Assembly: GCA_016165875.1 (NCBI GenBank)
Contig: JABBOT010000028.1
Span: forward strand, 3,740,013 to 3,804,012
Source of the DNA: Acanthopleura granulata
Taxonomy: Eukaryota; Mollusca; Polyplacophora; Chitonida; Chitonidae
Direction of reading: 5' to 3'
DNA: 64,000 bases
The notes under the pieces were generated by a model. The model searched no databases. It saw only the letters and a list, made by a program, of their open reading frames with translations, and had not been told where the DNA came from. The position numbers were made by a program, and so were the translations under genes. Positions 24,201 through 37,181 of the stretch are shown here, piece by piece; position 1 is the first letter of the stretch, and every line of letters starts with the position of its first letter.

Positions 24201-25837
24201 GTGTTCCCGCGAAAAAATGCAGGGTGAAAACAGCTGTACCCGTATAAAAATAGAACGAAACAAAAAACACAACATATGCAGTTTGTGTTGTTTTATCATG
24301 CAGACTAGGCCAGGTTTGTACGTCACCATTTCCTGTGCTCTTAATTGATTTCATTTCATGTTCAGCAGCGATATATGTAGTGTGCGGCGTGTTTGAAACA
24401 CTATTTTAACAATAATGAGAAGAAAACAAGTTTTGCGTTAAAAGCACTTTCTTGAGGTATTCACGGTTTGATGCACCTTAGATATCAAACCTATTGACTG
24501 GTTTCAAAATTGCAATGGCCTATGGAATTAGAGCCCAACAAATTCCCATTAGAAGATGTCATTAGAAGAAATGCGTGGTAAACATTACGTATTTCTTAGA
24601 GTAGCCTATCTACCCATGCAGACAAACATGTGTTGTAAGGACAACGTTCATGCAGTCCATATTTTCTCAAATTTTGCCCCTCCCCCCCCCTTTTGCTGAT
24701 TGTGTTTTAAAATTTTGAAACACAAAAATTTGGGGTTTTGAGAAAAACCCCAACTTTCAGTGCACAAGCAGCTGATCCTTTCATTTGATCCCGAGCTCTT
24801 CCAAATAAAGGGGCAAAATTCTTCTTCTTGGAAATAAGGGGAATCTTTGCCGCAAAATTTATCTATACACAACGGCTAGAAACTTTAAGATTAAGATATG
24901 TCCCGTGCAAGTTATGTTCCAAGCAAACAACTAACTTTATCTATTTTAAAATCAGAACTTAAAATGGTAAAAAATTTGACAGAAATGAAAATTGGGCCAT
25001 TTTAGGTTGGCTATAACATGTAGAACAGAAAATTGACACTCTACTGCAAGAAATCATACTCTTACATGCTGCCTGTTTTAAAACTGTAGAAATGAAAAAT
25101 GACTGTTTTGGGCTGTTTTGATCAATCGTATGATGCTTCACCGACTTCAACCGGAAAACATGTCCCTTTTAGGCCCTAATACCAGAATAGCCCGACTGCT
25201 TTGATAAACTCCACCAAGTTCAAAAGTTTCACATTAAAAGTTTTAACAGGGATTATTTTTTCTTGGTGATATTTTAAAGATGAATGTTCTTTGCTATAGT
25301 TCCTCTGAAAATTTGCACTATTTTGAATATTCAGTACGTATTTCCAAGAACACATCTTACGAAGTACACCGGCGATCCGACTAAGACCCAAATAGGCAAT
25401 GCGTAAACTCATTAGTGACAGGAGAGACATCTATGGAAAAACCGATATGCACGGGTCAGTGAGGACTCCAGCAGTGTCTGTGTATTATGGAGTAATCTAA
25501 TCTGTAATCTACAAATACAAAAACCTTTATTCTCTCTACTCAGTGAATATTCCTTACCATCCGCAACTGTCGCCTCAACTCGGCCAAATTCAGCAAGTGG
25601 CGTAGAGTTGGTCGGTGTTTTTGCTCTTGTTTCCTTGACCTGGAAGAAAATTCGCAGTGTTGTGATACAAAAAATGAGTCTGGTTTGGCCCATTTAACTT
25701 TTACATTCGTTCGCTTCAGTCTTTTCTTTGGACAAAATTCGTGAGCATTTTATATTGAAAGGTTTACCTACCTGAACCCCTACACTCAAGACAAAAGCAA
25801 GACCCGTCAAGAGAAGAGCTACGTGGTATATCATCAT
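21287..25837 (-). pseudogene. Short-chain collagen C4-like secreted protein with in-frame stop
   Basis: Minus-strand exons: 25772-25837 (ATG, signal peptide MMIYHVALLLTGLAFVLSVG, phase 0), 25558-25639 (linker, phase 1), 23722-23855 ([10 protein letters not shown] then about 11 further Gly-X-Y triplets), 22006-22071 (AVYTRWGRKVCP), and 21287-21783 (AGSHYTHKGSGAN, CAVCY, MIPARLECPAGW, RCGALPCPNYV, CVLCTK, stop TAA at 21287). These motifs match the short-chain collagen C4-like family of marine invertebrates, extracellular proteins with a triple helix followed by a Cys-rich C-terminal domain. The collagen exon ends in phase 0 at a weak GTGACC donor, but the next exon needs a phase-1 partner, so a linker exon between 22.1 and 23.7 kb is missing or unseen. 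The last exon has an in-frame TGA at 21455-21457, and Arg where the family has Cys (YVRVD). Family assignment is firm. Whether the gene still works is doubtful; a sequencing error would explain the TGA but not the lost Cys. Confidence 0.8.
22325..22600. repeat. ~150 bp tandem duplication
   Basis: 22325-22440 and 22475-22595 share GATGATATCAGCACACAA, then CAG-AGT-TTTGAAA and CATATCACAGAT-like segments. It lies in an intron of the C4-like gene, where a linker exon is expected. I see no collagen-like coding in it. Confidence 0.6.
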
Positions 25838-28800
25838 GGCACTGTGGGTTGTACCAGAATGAACATGGTCCCAAATCCACCAGACATTTATACAGATAGT
25901 GGGCGTGCCTTCAACTCAAGTTTCTGTGACACGCCTTATTGTTCATGTGTACGTGGCATGCATTATGAAAACCTATGTGCGTAAGCAAGGATAACACATG
26001 TAACACCTAACCACTAAAATCTACGTACATGCAACATTAAATATCGAATATCTTTAACTTGGCTTTTTCACATATATTTGATTCAAACTTTAAAATCTGT
26101 AATCTTTTTATTATTTTACCAGGACTTATTTACAGAAGGAAAAAGCCCGGAATGCCCAGAGTAAATCGCCACCATTCACCAGTAACCTGGCAGCTCCACG
26201 GATTTAAAACCACAGGCAACCGAGGAAAGTTAGATGTAGTGTGCGTGATAACATGCTCCGAGCAATCTCTGGAATAATGGTCCATCATCAGATTTGTTTA
26301 CTTGGTTGATTTGCGCCTTGTTTTATTTGAACTGAGCGATAAAGAAGATATATCAGGGTGCCAGCAAAACGTTCTCTCTATCCATATTGTTTAATATTTT
26401 ATTGCAGTCACGAGTATCATGTTTATTTCCAACGCGTATAAATCTATAAACGCACCCAGGGAGACAGCCGTCGGGTAACTCACCGACAATTCTTTTACCA
26501 ATACCCAGAAGATGTTTACCACTTTACAAAGGATACTGCAAACTTGCTGGATTTGTTCCTTACTTACCATTACACCTTGATACATGGCACACTTCGCTGG
26601 TTTGTATGTTTTCATGTGTACATGTTGCCATAGTCATTTTAACTTCAAGTTTTTTCATAAGTTTTACACATGTGAATACACAGAAAATCAAATCAAAACG
26701 GGTAATATTAATAAGTTAAATAAGTGTTGGATCAAACTCTTTCTCCTTCCTTTCCTTTTCTACTGAACCGCAGTGGTACCTGTTATATATAATGCTCTGG
26801 TTTTTCAAGGACAAATCTGCGATCATTTGATTTATGTACGTCTGTCTGACAAGTGTTGTAGTTCATGTAAACAAACGATCTGATGTCTGCTGCCTTTTCC
26901 TGTCTTGGCGATGGTAAGTTCCTAAGTAAAATGCATCATTGAACAACACTTGTGTTATCACAATGTTGATCTCAGGATCAGAGCGTGATATAGATCTTCC
27001 GTCATCTACAGGAACACCAGCCTTGAGAAAGACAACGTTAGATATGTGGAAGATTTCCATGCTTCAGTAATTTTATTTAACTCATGGAAATCGCGTGCAC
27101 GATATGGTGTCATCGGAAACCTGCTCTTAGATTTTAACAAAGCCTGTCCAACCTCGACTGAACATGATTGAGGCAAACATACAAAACTGACAGCTATCTA
27201 TTAAATATCTTCTTAAGGATGTTCCCGAAAGTTGTTAGTTAACACACGAACCCACATCCGATAACCAGCACGCAGACAGAACAATTCTAGGGTTTCAACG
27301 CTGCTATTTCTAGATATTTACACAATGCCACCATTAACAAGCTTACGCGTACACCGTATACCAGGACATTCCATGGAATGTATTCCATATAGTCTTCGTG
27401 CAACCCGATCTGAACTAGCTACTGTCTTTGTGCCATTTGAAAAGTTAACATTTTGATACGACATCAATTACTAGAACATTCCACGATGTGTATAAAATAT
27501 TGTCTGAACTGGCTGAACCGGATCTTTGACATTTGAATGTTTCTCGTGGTTTAACCCTAACCGTTCATTTAGTAATATGAAAGGTCGCAATAAAGTTGCC
27601 ATGACACGGAGCAAGTCTCTACATGAAACCCACCTTTCTTACTGCATGCCTCTGTAGGAAATAGTTGATTTAAATGCTGTAACGTTATTGATTTCGGGCA
27701 AATATTCGTAGTCTCTCAAAATTCGGAGAACGCATGTGTTCCATTTGAAGAATTATTATGTAAAAACTAGAGTACTCCTCTGTAGGGGTCAAAAGATCTC
27801 TTGCAGGTGGACAGATGAGGTGTATTATTTGCCAGGCTCAAAAACAGTGAAATTTTACTTGGCCCTAAAATGCAATGATTATACACGTCTGTGAAGAAAT
27901 TCGATTCGTGTAATTCATAGAATTTGTTTTATCATAATACCACAATAGTGTCAATTAGTAGATTTTACTAAGGTGTTTTGCTGAGGTAATTCCCATCGTT
28001 TGATTGCGTGAATCAAAATTATTAGTGTATAACTGGCATCGAGTTGGGGAATTCTAAACCTTTTCAAAGGACTGTGCTGGCTCACGCAGTCATCGAAAAC
28101 CTTGAAATAATTGCTAAGAGCATTGGAACTGTACTTCAGGGTAATATTTCGTACATTGCAACGCATCGTTCAGTGTGGCAAACAATCAACTCGCTAAAAA
28201 TCCTGTTGTTCTTTGATAATCAGAAGTTCGAATCAGTTATTTATATTTTATAATTGTGTAGTAACGTGAGTCACCCCATTATAATGATCTGCTCTAACAC
28301 ATTGAATTTTTGTCACAGCCTCAGTTCATTAGATTGAGAGAAGAGCAGAACCGCACACGAGCACAAGATACTGTTCTCACAGAGAGCTAGCCTCTACACC
28401 TGCACAAAACTCCGCTTAAGACACTGATCGCCATTCTGAGCTGTCTGGAAACTAGAGAAACAGTAACAGAAGAAGGATTCCATGACCCGCACCATACAGA
28501 CAACGTGGAGCGCACCACAGGGACGAGTGAATGAGAATTATACGCCGACTCTGAATATGGCCAATAAGACAGGGCACCGAGCATTCGTAATCCTTAATGA
28601 AATAGTGTTCTTCATTAGTGTTGTGATCGCTCTTTCCTCTTAAACCGAGCGACATGTTAGGTAGTCACAAGATTATCGATGATAAAGTATCATGTATTCC
28701 TCGAATCGGGCCACACCTCTGATCCCAAGATTAAGCTTTACCCGCTCAATGCAAGCTGCATGTCCATATGACAACTGTGTGTCCAATAACTTCATTGTTT

Positions 28801-29390
28801 GGATGTTTACTTTAATTTTTAATCTGGCCAACTTTGGAAACCATTTAAATGCCTTCAGCTGCATTGGAATGTTCTCAACTGCTTACGAGTATTTCATAAG
28901 TGTAATTTTATATTAAAACCCGGAGGATAGTACACTTAAACAGTTACAAAGAAACAATTCAATGACAAAAATGAATTGTATGTTACAACCTTTTTTCAAC
29001 AAACGACAAAAGCTCGTGATTTGTGCATTTTGCCACACATTTCATTTTTTATGTTTTAAGCAACTATAACAGAACAATTACGGGTTGTTTACAAAATGCT
29101 TTCTGTTTGCCCAGTTTGGCACTCTAATGTGTTTCTAAAACTTAAGGCAATTTTGCTGAACTTCCAGTATTTTTATATGGGGTAGGGTGTGAGATGAATA
29201 GTAGATGACTTAGATTTGCTTATTTATTTATTTCATTGATGTTTTTCTTGATGAATTAGAAGGTTACTCAATAACAATGAATGAGTAAGCTCTATTACAG
29301 TTCTTGCACGTCTCTCTTCACTTCATATACATCACAGGGGCGTAGTACTGTTACTTTCTTTTTTATCCGTCGGATGTGAAGCGTTACTCG
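25838..29390. other. Spacer between C4-like gene and inner arm
   Basis: Unique sequence. The promoter of the minus-strand C4-like gene should lie just above 25838, but I see no clear TATA box. No other gene is supported. Confidence 0.4.
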
Positions 29391-29399
29391 ATAGTGTGT

Positions 29400-29530
29400 G
29401 TGTGTGGGGGGGGGGGGTTGCATAGTTTCATCACGAGCAGGCCATACACTTGTTGATACTCAAGGACGTTAACTCTGACAAAACTGGATGTCCAGCATTA
29501 CACGAAAGCGAGGCGGGGGGGGGGGGCAGC
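29400..29530. repeat. GT/G-run microsatellites at inner arm end
   Basis: (GT)n then a run of about 14 G at about 29394-29418, and about 13 G at 29514-29526. A TTTCATCACG-AGCAGG-CATACA segment follows each, so this is also a short ~115 bp tandem duplication. The right arm has one such segment with a C-run. Confidence 0.75.
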
Positions 29531-32500
29531 GGGGTATAATTTCATCACGGGCAGGTCATACATTTGTTGGTACTCAAGAATATTTCACTTGGTCTGATGG
29601 TCTTGGTATGCGTGGAGCATACTAGAGTGTGCGGGCCGCACCACCGGAATGTGGAATGCTACCGAAGAACTCGCTCATGTATGACGTTCAGATATGATTA
29701 TCATATCGGGGGAAGATGATGTGGCCCTTAACGAACCTTAGATTGAGTTAAGTCGACGGCATGTTATAGCCAACGCCTCAAAGAGATTGAAATTGAGATC
29801 TACAAACTCCCTCATCATGCCCGCTTGTGAACACTCATCTTGTTTCATGTAGGGATTGGATGGCAATCGCTCGCTCCCTATCAGACAATTGTACCTGCAC
29901 GTTAGTCGACATTGTCTTACACACACAGAACAGCAGTTATCACTTTCTTTCTGTAGGACAATTTCATCCTGATCCTCATCCACTTTTTCACGAACCTTAC
30001 TGGTTGGGTTTAAGAAAACGTTTACCTTGTATTCATGTGACCTGAAACAGTATTCAGCATGTTATACCAACAAGGGCAACGCTTTACACTTTTCAAACTC
30101 TTTAAAAAAAGAAACTCGAACTTGAATAAGTTCATTGCATATCTTTAAACAAAATAGACAAACAGTACAACTGGCAATAATCTACTAAGCAATAGAGATA
30201 ATTACAAAATATATAATTTCTGATATTCCGGCTCCCAAAGGCAAATCAGTCCACGTAAATATAGAATTCACAGTTCTTTCTAATTCTCCAATTGATGGAT
30301 GACAGTCCTGTTAGTGTCGAACAGTAGGGTACGGCACACCGATGATATCCAATTGACTCTGATGGTGTGAATTCTCAAGGCGGAAGGGTTGACAGTAGCG
30401 TCCAGATGTCAAGATGGCGATGTTTCACTCCTCGGAAATATACACAAGGCCACGTTCAGGGTAAACTGGTAGTAAGCATACCTAATTACACTAAAACAAT
30501 GAGTAATACAAGCTCCAAAGAACGTGTGAAACAAAATAGCAACATAAACTCACAAAGTGCTACGTACACAAATATGGAGTACAAAATGAGGCATATGGAT
30601 TGGCATGATAGCCTCTCCAATCCTAACAAAATCTGGACGGTTTGATTGTAAACATGTTTACAACATGGGTACATCTTTCCAGAATGCACGCTCTATGTAC
30701 AATGACACGAAACTGATAAACACAGAAGCCTCGAGAACACGCAACCGAACCACAGTGCATGCAATAACGTATACAAAGGGAAGAATGTAGGTCAGACACT
30801 GATCCGGTTACCGAGAAAACAAGTAAAAAAATACATCACAATGTTTTAAAGACGGGTTGGTAACAGCGGCCTGTTCATGGCTGTTTGGATACCGAATTGC
30901 AATGGTCTTGTTTTAAAGATTTGCTTGATTGATCTCAGGATTTAATTCAATCATGCTATGTAAGCTGTTCAGCAGGAGTGTTAAACACCAGATTGTCAAT
31001 AGTGTTGTGTCATTTTACCAAGACGCAAGTCAATTTATCATTCTAAATAACCGCGTGTTGTGTTTTAGGCTTCTTTTTCCATAACTGGAGGCAGGACAAT
31101 TCCCGATTAAAATTAATTGGGAAAAGAATTAATGACGAATTTTAAAACATGCAATGCTCCACCAGATGTTTTGATCCTTTTCCCCCTTTCTCTTTTTGAG
31201 ACTGTTCTGTGGTGAAATACTTTTATTTCTCGCTTGATTTTCAAAATAATTCTATGAGACTTTGCACACATGTACCTATATAATTAAGCTAAAATATGTC
31301 CCACAGATTTTCGACATCTTTTCTAGTTCTAAAAATATAAGTGAAAGAACATCAAAGTTTCAAACATTTTTTAAATTTTTGAAAACTTAACTTTATTTGA
31401 TCACTCAGAAAAGTCTAAGATGAATAATAAAAACCTGTGGGATTGTTTGATAATTTAAATAATAAATTATCCACTTGAGCAAGAACAATTTTAGAATTTT
31501 GAAAGTTGACGACGAAATAGCATTTTTTAAAAATAACTCTGATTTGTTTTCTAAGTTTCTCTTAATTTTTATTAATATTCAAGTTAGGTAAACTTTAAAA
31601 GCTTTTCTAAAACCACTGGTCATTTAACGTTCAGAATATATACACATATGGCGATATTTGGTCAACTTTTTGAGCGGGTTCTAGAATCCTTAAGTTGTAA
31701 ACTACAGGTGTAAAGGCATGCTTCATAGTAGAGTACTTGGTCTGATCTCAGAGGTTCAGATTCGGAGGCGTAAACTAACCGGGCATGATTCTGGATTTTA
31801 TCTCTGCACGCTTAACAAATTGTGTTATGCAGTCTTCCAAATACAACGCATTGTTGACCAGAAGCAGTTCCCTTAATATGTTATTTGAAGGATTACTTCG
31901 GAACGAAATTGCTTTCACTGCAAACAAACAGACCTGCTTTACTGTTTTAAAAATGAAAATACGTTAAGTAAGTACATTTAAAACTGACCCAAAGTCTATT
32001 CCCGGGAAAATATAGCACCGAAGAAGTTCAACGTAACTTTGTAATTTCTTCTTTTTACAATTACGATATCATTGCTCTGGTGATGAAAGCGGAGAGTTCT
32101 GTATCTGTGTATCTTCCTATACCCTGCTTACTTTTCTGTCATACTATTTACATTTCCCCACAAGACTCTTAGATCCCATTTCCAGCAAAGAAAAAACACT
32201 TGTGTCAGAGATGTCTCCTTTAATCAGAGGCCAATGTGAGATTTCTTCCAGAAGATATGCCCAGACCTATGCCACATACGCGTGCAATGGATGATTTCCA
32301 AGATAAGAAAGTATTCACTCAGTTACAGAAAACATCAAGCGACAGCCGTAAACCTCCCCACGCCTGCTACAAGCAAATGCTATGAAGGACTTCTGTGTCT
32401 TAGGGAGTAATTTAATTTACCAGTGCATTGATAATTTACTAATCTCTGAGATCCTATTTCCTGCAATGAAACACATCCGCGGCAGAAAGAACTCCGACAG

Positions 32501-32701
32501 TGAGACGCCAGTGTGCGATTTCCTCAATGATGTACGCGCAGGTATGTAAAGTCACATAATATGAAATAACTGAAATCTAAAGATTCATTTAAATCACTTT
32601 AAGTTAAGTTTTGGTCTAGACAACCTACCTCTAGAGGGTAAGTGAGGTCAAGATGTATGTGGAGTGGTCTTGTAGCGTCAGTGTGGTTAGGGAACACACA
32701 G

Positions 32702-32708
32702 TATAAAG
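32702..32708 (+). promoter_or_regulatory. TATA-like box of left collagen-like gene
   Basis: TATAAAG, 90 bases before the ATG at 32798. It is also present at the same distance class in the inverted copy, although neighbouring bases differ. Confidence 0.4.
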
Positions 32709-32797
32709 TAGTGTCTCAGCAAGGTGTAGTCAAAGTAACAGCTGCCACGCATACAGGGTTATTTTCGATATCCTGCTGTTTTACTTGCTTGTTAACG

Positions 32798-35700
32798 ATG
32801 CTCATCACCGTATTTTTGTCGTGTTCCCTTCTACTTGGTCAGGTAAGTGATTCATGTACTCGTCACCAGCTATTCAAGGTGTCACATCTGACGTTGACCA
32901 CCAGCCGTCCAAAGCTTAAATCAAGTTTTGCCATGCCATTGAAAAGTTGGATCGATAATTGCATTCAAAGCCGAAGTGTAAAGCCTCTTCAAGTTGTCTA
33001 CAAGAGCGACAAACAACAGATGAATTTTGTAATTAACAATCAGCCTAAAGCAGTCCCAAACCAGTCCGTTATTTAAACCTGACTGAACCATGATTGTCAG
33101 TTATTGTTCTTTCACGTGAATACATCATTGTTGTACCATTTCTACACCAGGTGATATCAGGAGATGGGAGAACTGAAGCCGCCACACACAAAGGGAACAG
33201 AGTGGAAAGGTCCGCTTCAGGTAAGAGATTTAAAATACCATATATATACACCCAAGGACGAGCTCGGGTTAGTAATCAGTCTTATATACTAAATGTGAGA
33301 TTTTAAATGCCATGAAATGCTTCTCATATGCGCATCTGGGAGATTTACTAATGTTGATAAACAGCTCACGTGACTATGGCAGTTTTCATTTCGTAAGAAG
33401 TTTGTGGAAGTTGTTTTTCTGCTTTTTCACGACTACGTCTTCGTATACTGTAAAATGCAAACTCGAGATTAGATTATGTACCAGCAGATTAGATCGTGCT
33501 GGCAACACGGCATGCAGGAGAAGCTCAGAATCAACAACCTACTTTTACAACACGCTTTTCCTAATCTTCGTAATCAAACTCCTCCGTAGCAAATCCCCCC
33601 TCCACCCACCCACTCTCCCCCGACAACAGTTCCACGCATTGGTGACTAACCACATTTTCCCAAGGCCTCTGTTTCATTTAGTTAAATGGCACAACGTACC
33701 AGTGTTTGACCTTGCCTTACAGACACTGCTGCCAGTTGTTGTGGTCTTCCGGGTCGGGATGGACGGGACGGACGGGACGGAATCCAGGGGCCTTACGGAC
33801 CTCCCGGTCCCCCAGGGAAGATGGGGCCTCCTGTAAGTAAATATCTTGTCATGCTTGTAGATAGAAGAGTTACAAGTCAGCTAATAGGTGTCTCCCTATA
33901 ACATTTACTGATAGCATACATTATCGATATGAATGAGTAAAGACTTTGAATGGTTCTGTCATACATTGGTAGATCGCTATCTGAAATTTCGTGTATTCGG
34001 GAACATAGGTCGACGGAGATGCTTAGTTTCGCCTGTGGCTTGTTTACGTAATACCGACGTGTTGGTGAACGTGGCAGACTTGGGTGGAAATTGGAAGTGC
34101 CTCGAGTTCTCTTGTCTTACCATCCATGTACCTCGTCATACAATCGAATCACATCCATCACGGTCTGGAACCATCCCATCTTCTTCGCGCCTTCCAACTG
34201 AAATACTGCCGATAACCCTGACCTTGGTTTTTACCTCTAAAATCAACTGTACTACGATTTCGAGGACGGGAGCTCCGCACTTCACAACTTCGACGCTTAA
34301 TAACAGTCACAGGACATTTCAAAAACTTCTTTGGCCGTCTGAGGGCGGGCGGATTTGTAAGATTCAAAAATATTTACACAGGGAGACAAGGCCTAGACGG
34401 TGATTATATGACCCAACATCGCAGATCCGATAAATTCCTCAGTTTTATCAGAAATGCTCTTCATAGCTATAAATTCACTACAAGACGATTTCCCTGGGGT
34501 ATACAGGCAAATATCGCCATTCAGAGAAAATTTCAGTTCATCTAGTTGAACTATCCAGCATACTACACTCATTGTGAAGTTGTGATGTCCTTTCGCAATA
34601 TCCCAACTTAAGCCCTTTTGCATTGCAACTTCGGATTATCGCTTTTTCCACCCCTAGGATGGCAATTTAGCCCCTTCGCATGGCAACTTCATCTCTGCCC
34701 TTCATCGTTCTAAGCATCACTGGAGGTATACTGTGGCTCTTATCAGCCAACATTATAAATAAGCATGTGAAGTGACTCAAGGTCTCTGGCTGCTCATCAG
34801 CGTGACGACTTGTGTCAGCGTGTGTTAGTGAACGAGCGAATCTTGACATGGACAAAGACTTCAGTGCCGAGATTTCACCTGTTACACCATCTTGTTGTAC
34901 AGATTGACACCTAGATGGTTTATCTAAGACGAAATGTTCAGAATCGTATCCTATATTTTCTGCTAAATATCCCACCAGCTGCTGATCCATCGCACCTTTC
35001 ATTTTACTGACACTAACTCTGATCTTGATTTCATGATACTAAAATTCTTATGACGCTGAAGGAGCATTCAGGGAAAAAAAACATAGTCATTTGGTTACTG
35101 ATAAGACTGTCGTCGTTGAAGCCGAAATTGTTCTCAGTTTTACGTCTCCAATATGTTGAAACGGCGACCAATTCATTATGTGACGATCTTATAGGGCTAT
35201 ATCGATACATATTTCAGTTATATAACGATAGATGTGAAGCCAAATGGCTTAGGTTTCCAAAACCTCAAAGTCACCATTTCTTTTTTGTTCTAGCATGTGA
35301 TAAAATTGTATGTACTATTCATATTATACTACTAGGTAAACACGATTGTGGTGCTTTAATCCCCTGTGATGAATTCTGTACTCATCAGGCCTCTTTCAGA
35401 TCTTTGTGTGGCTTTTGGGACAACTATAAACCAGTGATTTATTGGGCGTTTGCAAGATGGAGTTGTGAAGGCAAGCGCTCAACATAGAAATCTGTGAACG
35501 CGGGACTTTTCTGTCTTCTGTACCAGGTTAGGGTCAAGGTCAGGCTTTAGGTTAAAGGTTAGATATTTGGGTTAGGGATAGAATCAACATAGCTCAATGC
35601 CAGCTACATTTCTTCAAGATTTGCAATTTTAATAGACGATAAATTCAGACAATCCAGACTTTTGTATTTGTTGCTGAAGATCGGGCACTTTATTTCCCAC

Positions 35701-36009
35701 ATCAAACTTGACGCCAGCGTTGAAAGTGTAAATAGCAGTACTTCTTTGTTTTTTTTACAGGGACCCCAGAGCGTGGTAAACCTTAACAATCTCTTGGAAA
35801 AGATATTCCAGAGTTTCTTGGAAAAATTGGCTGGTACGGATATGGGTCGTCTTATTGTGAATGCCACAGACTATGAAGGGAAAGCAGAGCGAGGCACACA
35901 ATCCACAAATGGTAGGAAAGCATGTGGGATGTGTTGGGTGGGGTGTAAGTCACTGCAAAGCAATCTTGGCGTCGATTCGTATCCTTGCCGTCAACCAAAA
36001 CTCACGTGA
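32798..36009 (+). CDS. Secreted collagen-like protein, left inner arm copy
   Basis: Four exons: 32798-32842 (signal peptide MLITVFLSCSLLLGQ, phase 0, GTAAGT), 33151-33220 (linker, phase 1), 33723-33832 ([20 protein letters not shown] then GPYGPPGPPGKMGPP, phase 0, GTAAGT), and 35761 onward after a long T tract and CAG. Exon 4 starts GPQSVVNLNNLLEKIFQSFL, a likely short amphipathic or coiled-coil trimer segment. It either reads through a Cys-rich tail (KACGMCWVGC) to the TGA at 36007-36009, or splices at donors after 35911 or 35944 (GTAAGT), both in phase 1. Phase 1 is what the AVYTRWG exon of the C4-like gene needs, so this gene probably once carried a C4 domain. Read through, it is about 157 residues. 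Architecture and phases match the gene at 21287-25837; the inverted copy is at 41690-44888. Confidence 0.7.
35524..35578. repeat. Telomere-like degenerate repeat (left inner arm)
   Basis: Contains GGTTAGGGT, GGTTAAAGGTTAG and GGGTTAGGGATAG, degenerate forms of TTAGGG. It lies in intron 3 of the collagen-like gene; the mirror copy is at 42128-42182. Confidence 0.6.
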
Positions 36010-36421
36010 CCGGTATATAAATGTAAAATAAGAACGCATTCGTTTTCAGAATGGCACTGAACAGTTTTCTTGTGAAGGCTGAAACACGCAAAGAATGTCT
36101 TACTCGGATGTATACAAGCACTACAAAAAGTGTGAAATATGACGCAGAGTCCCAGAGATTCTGGTCACCTCGTCCATATTTACTAGCAAGAAACGTGTAC
36201 TCGTAGTAAAATTTAAGAAAGTTAGAGAGAAGGCGTTTGATGAAATATCTTTTGCACGCTAGTTTTTCCAGTCATAACTTGTAACAATGATTGTTATCAT
36301 CACACAGTGTAAGTGATGCAACAAATGCTACGCCATATGCCATGTGATGACTTCCAAAATTTCCATTCAATCCTTGTTCATTTATTCATCACCAACAGAA
36401 TACAAATGTATACAAAGATAC

Positions 36422-36427
36422 AATAAA
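36422..36427 (+). terminator. Possible polyadenylation signal, left collagen-like gene
   Basis: AATAAA about 410 bases after the stop. The inverted copy has AATAAA at 41210-41215 on the minus strand. It is near the LINE 3' end, so it may belong to that instead. Confidence 0.3.
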
Positions 36428-36499
36428 GAATATAAGTGTAAATATTTTTAATTTAAACAGTTCGTTCAAAAACTATGGGGTGGGATTTAAGTCCGGCGG

Positions 36500-36730
36500 G
36501 ACTTGCTCTACCCCGTTAGAGTTATATATATATCGACGTAACAACATACAAGACTGGCAGATGGTGATAACACAGGAGTTAGTTGGTTGGTCTGGTATTC
36601 ATAATATTCATGAGGTGAGCCTTCAATTTATTGTCGGATAGAGAGATAAAGAGTTGATATTTTTAGGTTTTGGGGGAGTTTTTTCCATTCTCGAGTGCCT
36701 TTCGATTGAATCGACAATAAAGGGCCCGAT
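36500..36730 (-). mobile_element. LINE 3' end fragment (left inner arm)
   Basis: This is the reverse complement of about 40915-41140. It carries the same C-terminal and 3' UTR part of the LINE, including the CGATTCAATCGAAAGG segment at its inner end. The rest of the element is absent on this side, so the inverted-repeat boundary cuts the LINE here. Confidence 0.65.
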
Positions 36731-37181
36731 TCATGTCAATCATTGGGTTAGTAAAATGTTGGCATATTCTGACAGCTATATGAGCTTACGGCGACGAGGC
36801 ATGTCTTTCTGAGAGAACTTTTAAACAATTATCGGATGGTGATTTTTAAATGTTCAAACCCTATTCTTTTCACTACAATTTTACGGTATACTTCCCCAGT
36901 CGTCTCCTTTCAACAGGACAAGTTCTGCTTCATCAAAGCTGCCTGATAACCTAGTTTTCAGAGAGCCAAGTGACGAAATGCCTCGGACAGGAGGAAAATC
37001 CATACACAAAGTATCTTTGATGGCTTGCGCCATGTGATGTAATTTAGCTTTGACAATATGACCAGCTTAACGTTTCAACTGCACAAGACAACTGGCCTGG
37101 CAAATTCGCTGACATTGAAATAAGACAGGTTTGCTCAAGTAATGCTAACTGGTCGGAGGAGAAAGTCACTGTGCTTCAATA

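Larger units (their letters stand above)
29475..36730. repeat. Inner inverted repeat, left arm
   Basis: Matches the reverse complement of 40915-48175; coordinates of matching points sum to about 77.65-77.7 kb. Identity is high, about 92-96% by eye. It carries a whole collagen-like gene with its upstream TATA-like box, a telomere-like block and a LINE 3' end. The outer boundary is at G-runs; the inner boundary lies in the LINE. Confidence 0.9.

Noticed and set aside
33933..34403. 156-residue open frame in the left inner arm
   Set aside because: It lies in intron 3 of the collagen-like gene. The inverted copy breaks the frame, and no motif is seen on either strand apart from chance resemblance to calcium-binding repeats on the opposite strand.
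34667..35002. 111-residue minus-strand frame and its partner at 42689-42886
   Set aside because: It is intronic in both arms. The partner is frameshifted and truncated, and there is no motif.
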